Source: Candidatus Zipacnadia bacterium
GTDB lineage: Bacteria; Armatimonadota; Zipacnadia; Zipacnadales; Zipacnadaceae
DNA: 6,276 nucleotides
Assembly (NCBI GenBank): GCA_029821515.1
Contig: JALGTD010000092.1
Span: 1-6,276 of the forward strand
Direction of reading: 5' to 3'
Numbering within the stretch: the stretch's first letter is position 1; every line of letters begins with the position of its first letter. Shown in pieces: positions 4,701 through 6,276 of this stretch. A program made the position numbers and the translations under genes. The notes beneath the pieces are model-generated. The model worked only from the letters and a program-made list of their open reading frames with translations. It searched no databases and was not told the origin of the DNA.

Positions 4701-6276
4701 AACATGAACCGCCATCTGGTCGCCATCAAAGTCGGCATTGAATGCCTGGCAAACCAACGGATGTAGCTGAATTGCCTTGCCATCTACCAGCACAGGCTCG
4801 AAGGCCTGGATGCCCAGACGGTGCAGGGTGGGAGCACGGTTGAGCAGCACCGGATGGTGTTCAATGACTTCGTCCAGAGCATCCCACACCTCCGGCTCCA
4901 TGCGATCGATCATTCGCTTGGCCGTCTTGATATTGGTCGTGTGACCACGATCGACCAGGCGATTCATCACAAAGGGCTTGAATAGCTCAAGGGCCATCTC
5001 CCGAGGCAGACCACACTGGTGCAGCTTTAGCTCCGGACCAACCACAATAACTGAGCGGCCCGAATAGTCCACGCGTTTGCCCAACAGATTCTTGCGGAAG
5101 CGACCCTCTTTGCCCTTCAGTTGATCACTCAGTGACTTCAGGGCACGCCGGTTGCTGCCAGTAACGGGGCGCCGCCGGCGGTTATTGTCAATAAGGGCGT
5201 CAACTGCTTCTTGCAGTAGCCGTCGCTCGTGGTTAACGATCGACTCAGGAGCATTGATTTCCATGATTCGGCGTAGACGATTATTGCGGTTAATCACGCG
5301 CCGATAAAGGTCATTCAAGTCCGAGGTGGCAAAGCGGCCACCGTCAAGCTGGACCATAGGCCGCAGCTCCGGAGGCAGTACCGGAATGACCTCAAGCACC
5401 ATCCACTCCGGTCGGTTTTTGGAGTTGCGAAAAGCTTCGACAACATTCAGGCGTTTGACCGCACGGGCGCGCCGCGCCCCGGTACGCTCTTCAATTTCCT
5501 TGCGCAGGTCGTGAGCTAACTCATCCAGATCAATATTAGCCAGTAAATCCCGGATAGCCTCAGCACCCAGTCCAGCATCGAAAAGCTTCCCAAATTCCTT
5601 GCCCAATCGCTTGCTGCAGACCCTTTCCAGTTCTCGCAACCGGCGATATTCTACCTCGGACAAAGGCTGTTTGGGCACCAGCTCCAACAACAGATCCAAA
5701 GTCTCAGTGAGCTCCTCGATGTGCTTGGCAGATAGTTTCTGCTCTTGCTGAATTCGCTGCCCTAACTCGCGCTGGTCCATCTCCTCAGGCAGTGGCTCAC
5801 GAGTGAAGCTCAACATCAAGAAGTCACTACCAGCTTCTTCCGCGGGCTGCTCAACTTCCTGGCCAGCTGCACGCTCTTGGATACTCTCATAGTGTTGCTG
5901 CAGGCAACCGATAGCCGCATCACAGGTCTCTCGGATCTCTTGGTTCTCTTCTTCGACAGCTTCGCTAATCAGCTCACGGTTGGCCTCGATAGTCTCACGA
6001 TCTACCGTGATGGCAATGTGAGAGCCAAAATAAGCCACTTCCTTCAGTACTGTTGAAGAGACATCCAGCAGCAAGCTAATCGGGCTGGGCACACCCTTTA
6101 GGTACCAGCTATGGCACACTGGCGAGGCCAGGTCAATATGACCCATCCGCTCGCGACGCACCTTGCGCCGGGTGACCTCAACACCACAACGGTCACAAAT
6201 AATACCCTTAAACTTGACCTTCTTGTACTTACCGCAATGGCATTCCCAATCTTTAGTTGGGCCAAAGATGCGCTCG
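1770..6276 (-). CDS. rpoC: RNA polymerase beta' subunit (5' end beyond window)
   Basis: Beta' is the catalytic subunit of RNA polymerase, binding the active-site Mg and forming the clamp, bridge helix and trigger loop. The window holds 1501 residues; about 45 N-terminal ones are missing, since the frame stays open to the edge. Numbering the first full codon (6275) as 1: first zinc site Cys12/14/27/30; MGHI (44–47); clamp insertion ~92–203; [12 protein letters not shown] before the active site; NADFDGD 513–519; second zinc site Cys942/1046/1053/1056; [14 protein letters not shown] of the trigger loop; conserved [20 protein letters not shown] near the C-terminus; then a ~45-residue acidic tail. 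The full length of ~1545 aa exceeds B. subtilis (~1200) and E. coli (~1407). The excess comes from the clamp, a region at ~641–711, a Cys-rich insertion (~956–985), a trigger-loop insertion (1106–1158) and a repeated small domain (1211–1252). rpoB is expected upstream. The frame is intact and identity is certain. Confidence 0.98.
   Translation of the reverse strand, partial: [1501 protein letters not shown]
2802..2960 (-). other. ~53-residue insertion in the RpoC trigger loop
   Basis: In B. subtilis the trigger loop runs [29 protein letters not shown] without a break. Here ITG is followed by 53 residues (1106–1158, starting [10 protein letters not shown] and ending LESPVHG), and only then by [11 protein letters not shown]. 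The insertion is rich in Lys, Arg, Glu and Leu, with two likely helices split by a VGGGARAR turn. It occupies the place of the much larger SI3 of E. coli. Confidence 0.65.
3345..3398 (-). other. Extra four-Cys putative zinc ribbon inside RpoC
   Basis: Cys960, Cys963, Cys974 and Cys977 form CxxC-x10-CxxC (CSKCGQ ... KCHNCG). They lie in about 30 additional residues between the DCGT Cys942 and the rest of the second conserved zinc site (Cys1046/1053/1056). In E. coli and B. subtilis this place holds only a short loop before the 'EPL..R..GR' segment. Zinc binding is inferred from the spacing. Confidence 0.7.
4719..4739 (-). other. RpoC catalytic NADFDGD motif
   Basis: The absolutely conserved NADFDGD motif, residues 513–519 of the visible part. 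Asp515, Asp517 and Asp519 bind the catalytic Mg of RNA polymerase. The motif is intact, so the enzyme should be active despite its insertions. Confidence 0.97.
6186..6242 (-). other. RpoC N-terminal zinc-binding motif
   Basis: Cys12, Cys14, Cys27 and Cys30 in the pattern CHC...CDRC are the four ligands of the beta' N-terminal zinc finger near the RNA exit channel. This shows that the coding frame runs upstream past 6161, where a GTG could be mistaken for a start; that codon is an internal Val of KVRRERMGH. Confidence 0.93.

Noticed and set aside
6159..6161. rpoC start at the GTG at 6161
   Set aside because: This codon is the Val of KVRRERMGH; the frame continues upstream through the N-terminal zinc finger to the window edge.

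Overview
The window lies entirely on the minus strand (read from high to low coordinates). It carries the end of a bacterial RNA polymerase gene followed by the start of the classical 'str' operon: rpoC (5' end missing) – regulatory region – rpsL – rpsG – fusA (3' end missing). All four genes are recognisable from their proteins. No gene on the plus strand is credible; open plus-strand frames are shadows of the minus-strand genes.

Organism: the long Gram-positive-type S12 (137 aa), an RpoC with a long clamp insertion but no large E. coli-type SI3 domain, and the sequence around the RpoC clamp best fit a member of Chloroflexota, perhaps Dehalococcoidia or a relative. This is judged from memory of family sequences, not from a search, and is only moderately secure. 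GC content looks moderate. There is no sign of mobile elements, CRISPR, tRNA or rRNA.

Layout. 6276–1770: RpoC, 1501 residues in the window. It has all catalytic motifs, plus several insertions relative to the B. subtilis and E. coli proteins as I recall them: a clamp insertion rich in charged helices, a non-conserved stretch after the active site, an extra four-cysteine putative zinc ribbon, a ~53-residue insertion inside the trigger loop, and a duplicated small domain. 1769–1388: a gene-free regulatory stretch with a two-part stem-loop after rpoC, an exact-consensus sigma-70 promoter (TTGACA-17-TATAAT), a ~275-nt structured leader and an intrinsic terminator about 80 nt before rpsL. 1387–974: rpsL, with GTG start. 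973–906: intercistronic hairpin and a strong Shine-Dalgarno. 905–435: rpsG. 382–1: fusA N-terminal part, GTG start.

How it works together: rpoC makes the catalytic subunit of RNA polymerase. rpsL, rpsG and fusA make two small-subunit ribosomal proteins and the translocation GTPase. The str genes appear to have their own strong promoter, and readthrough of the leader terminator is the obvious candidate control point. The leader also holds a 35-codon open frame, a perfect anti-SD-complementary octamer with no start codon after it, and stems that exclude one another. The best candidate for something undescribed here is this rpsL leader; the RpoC insertions come second.
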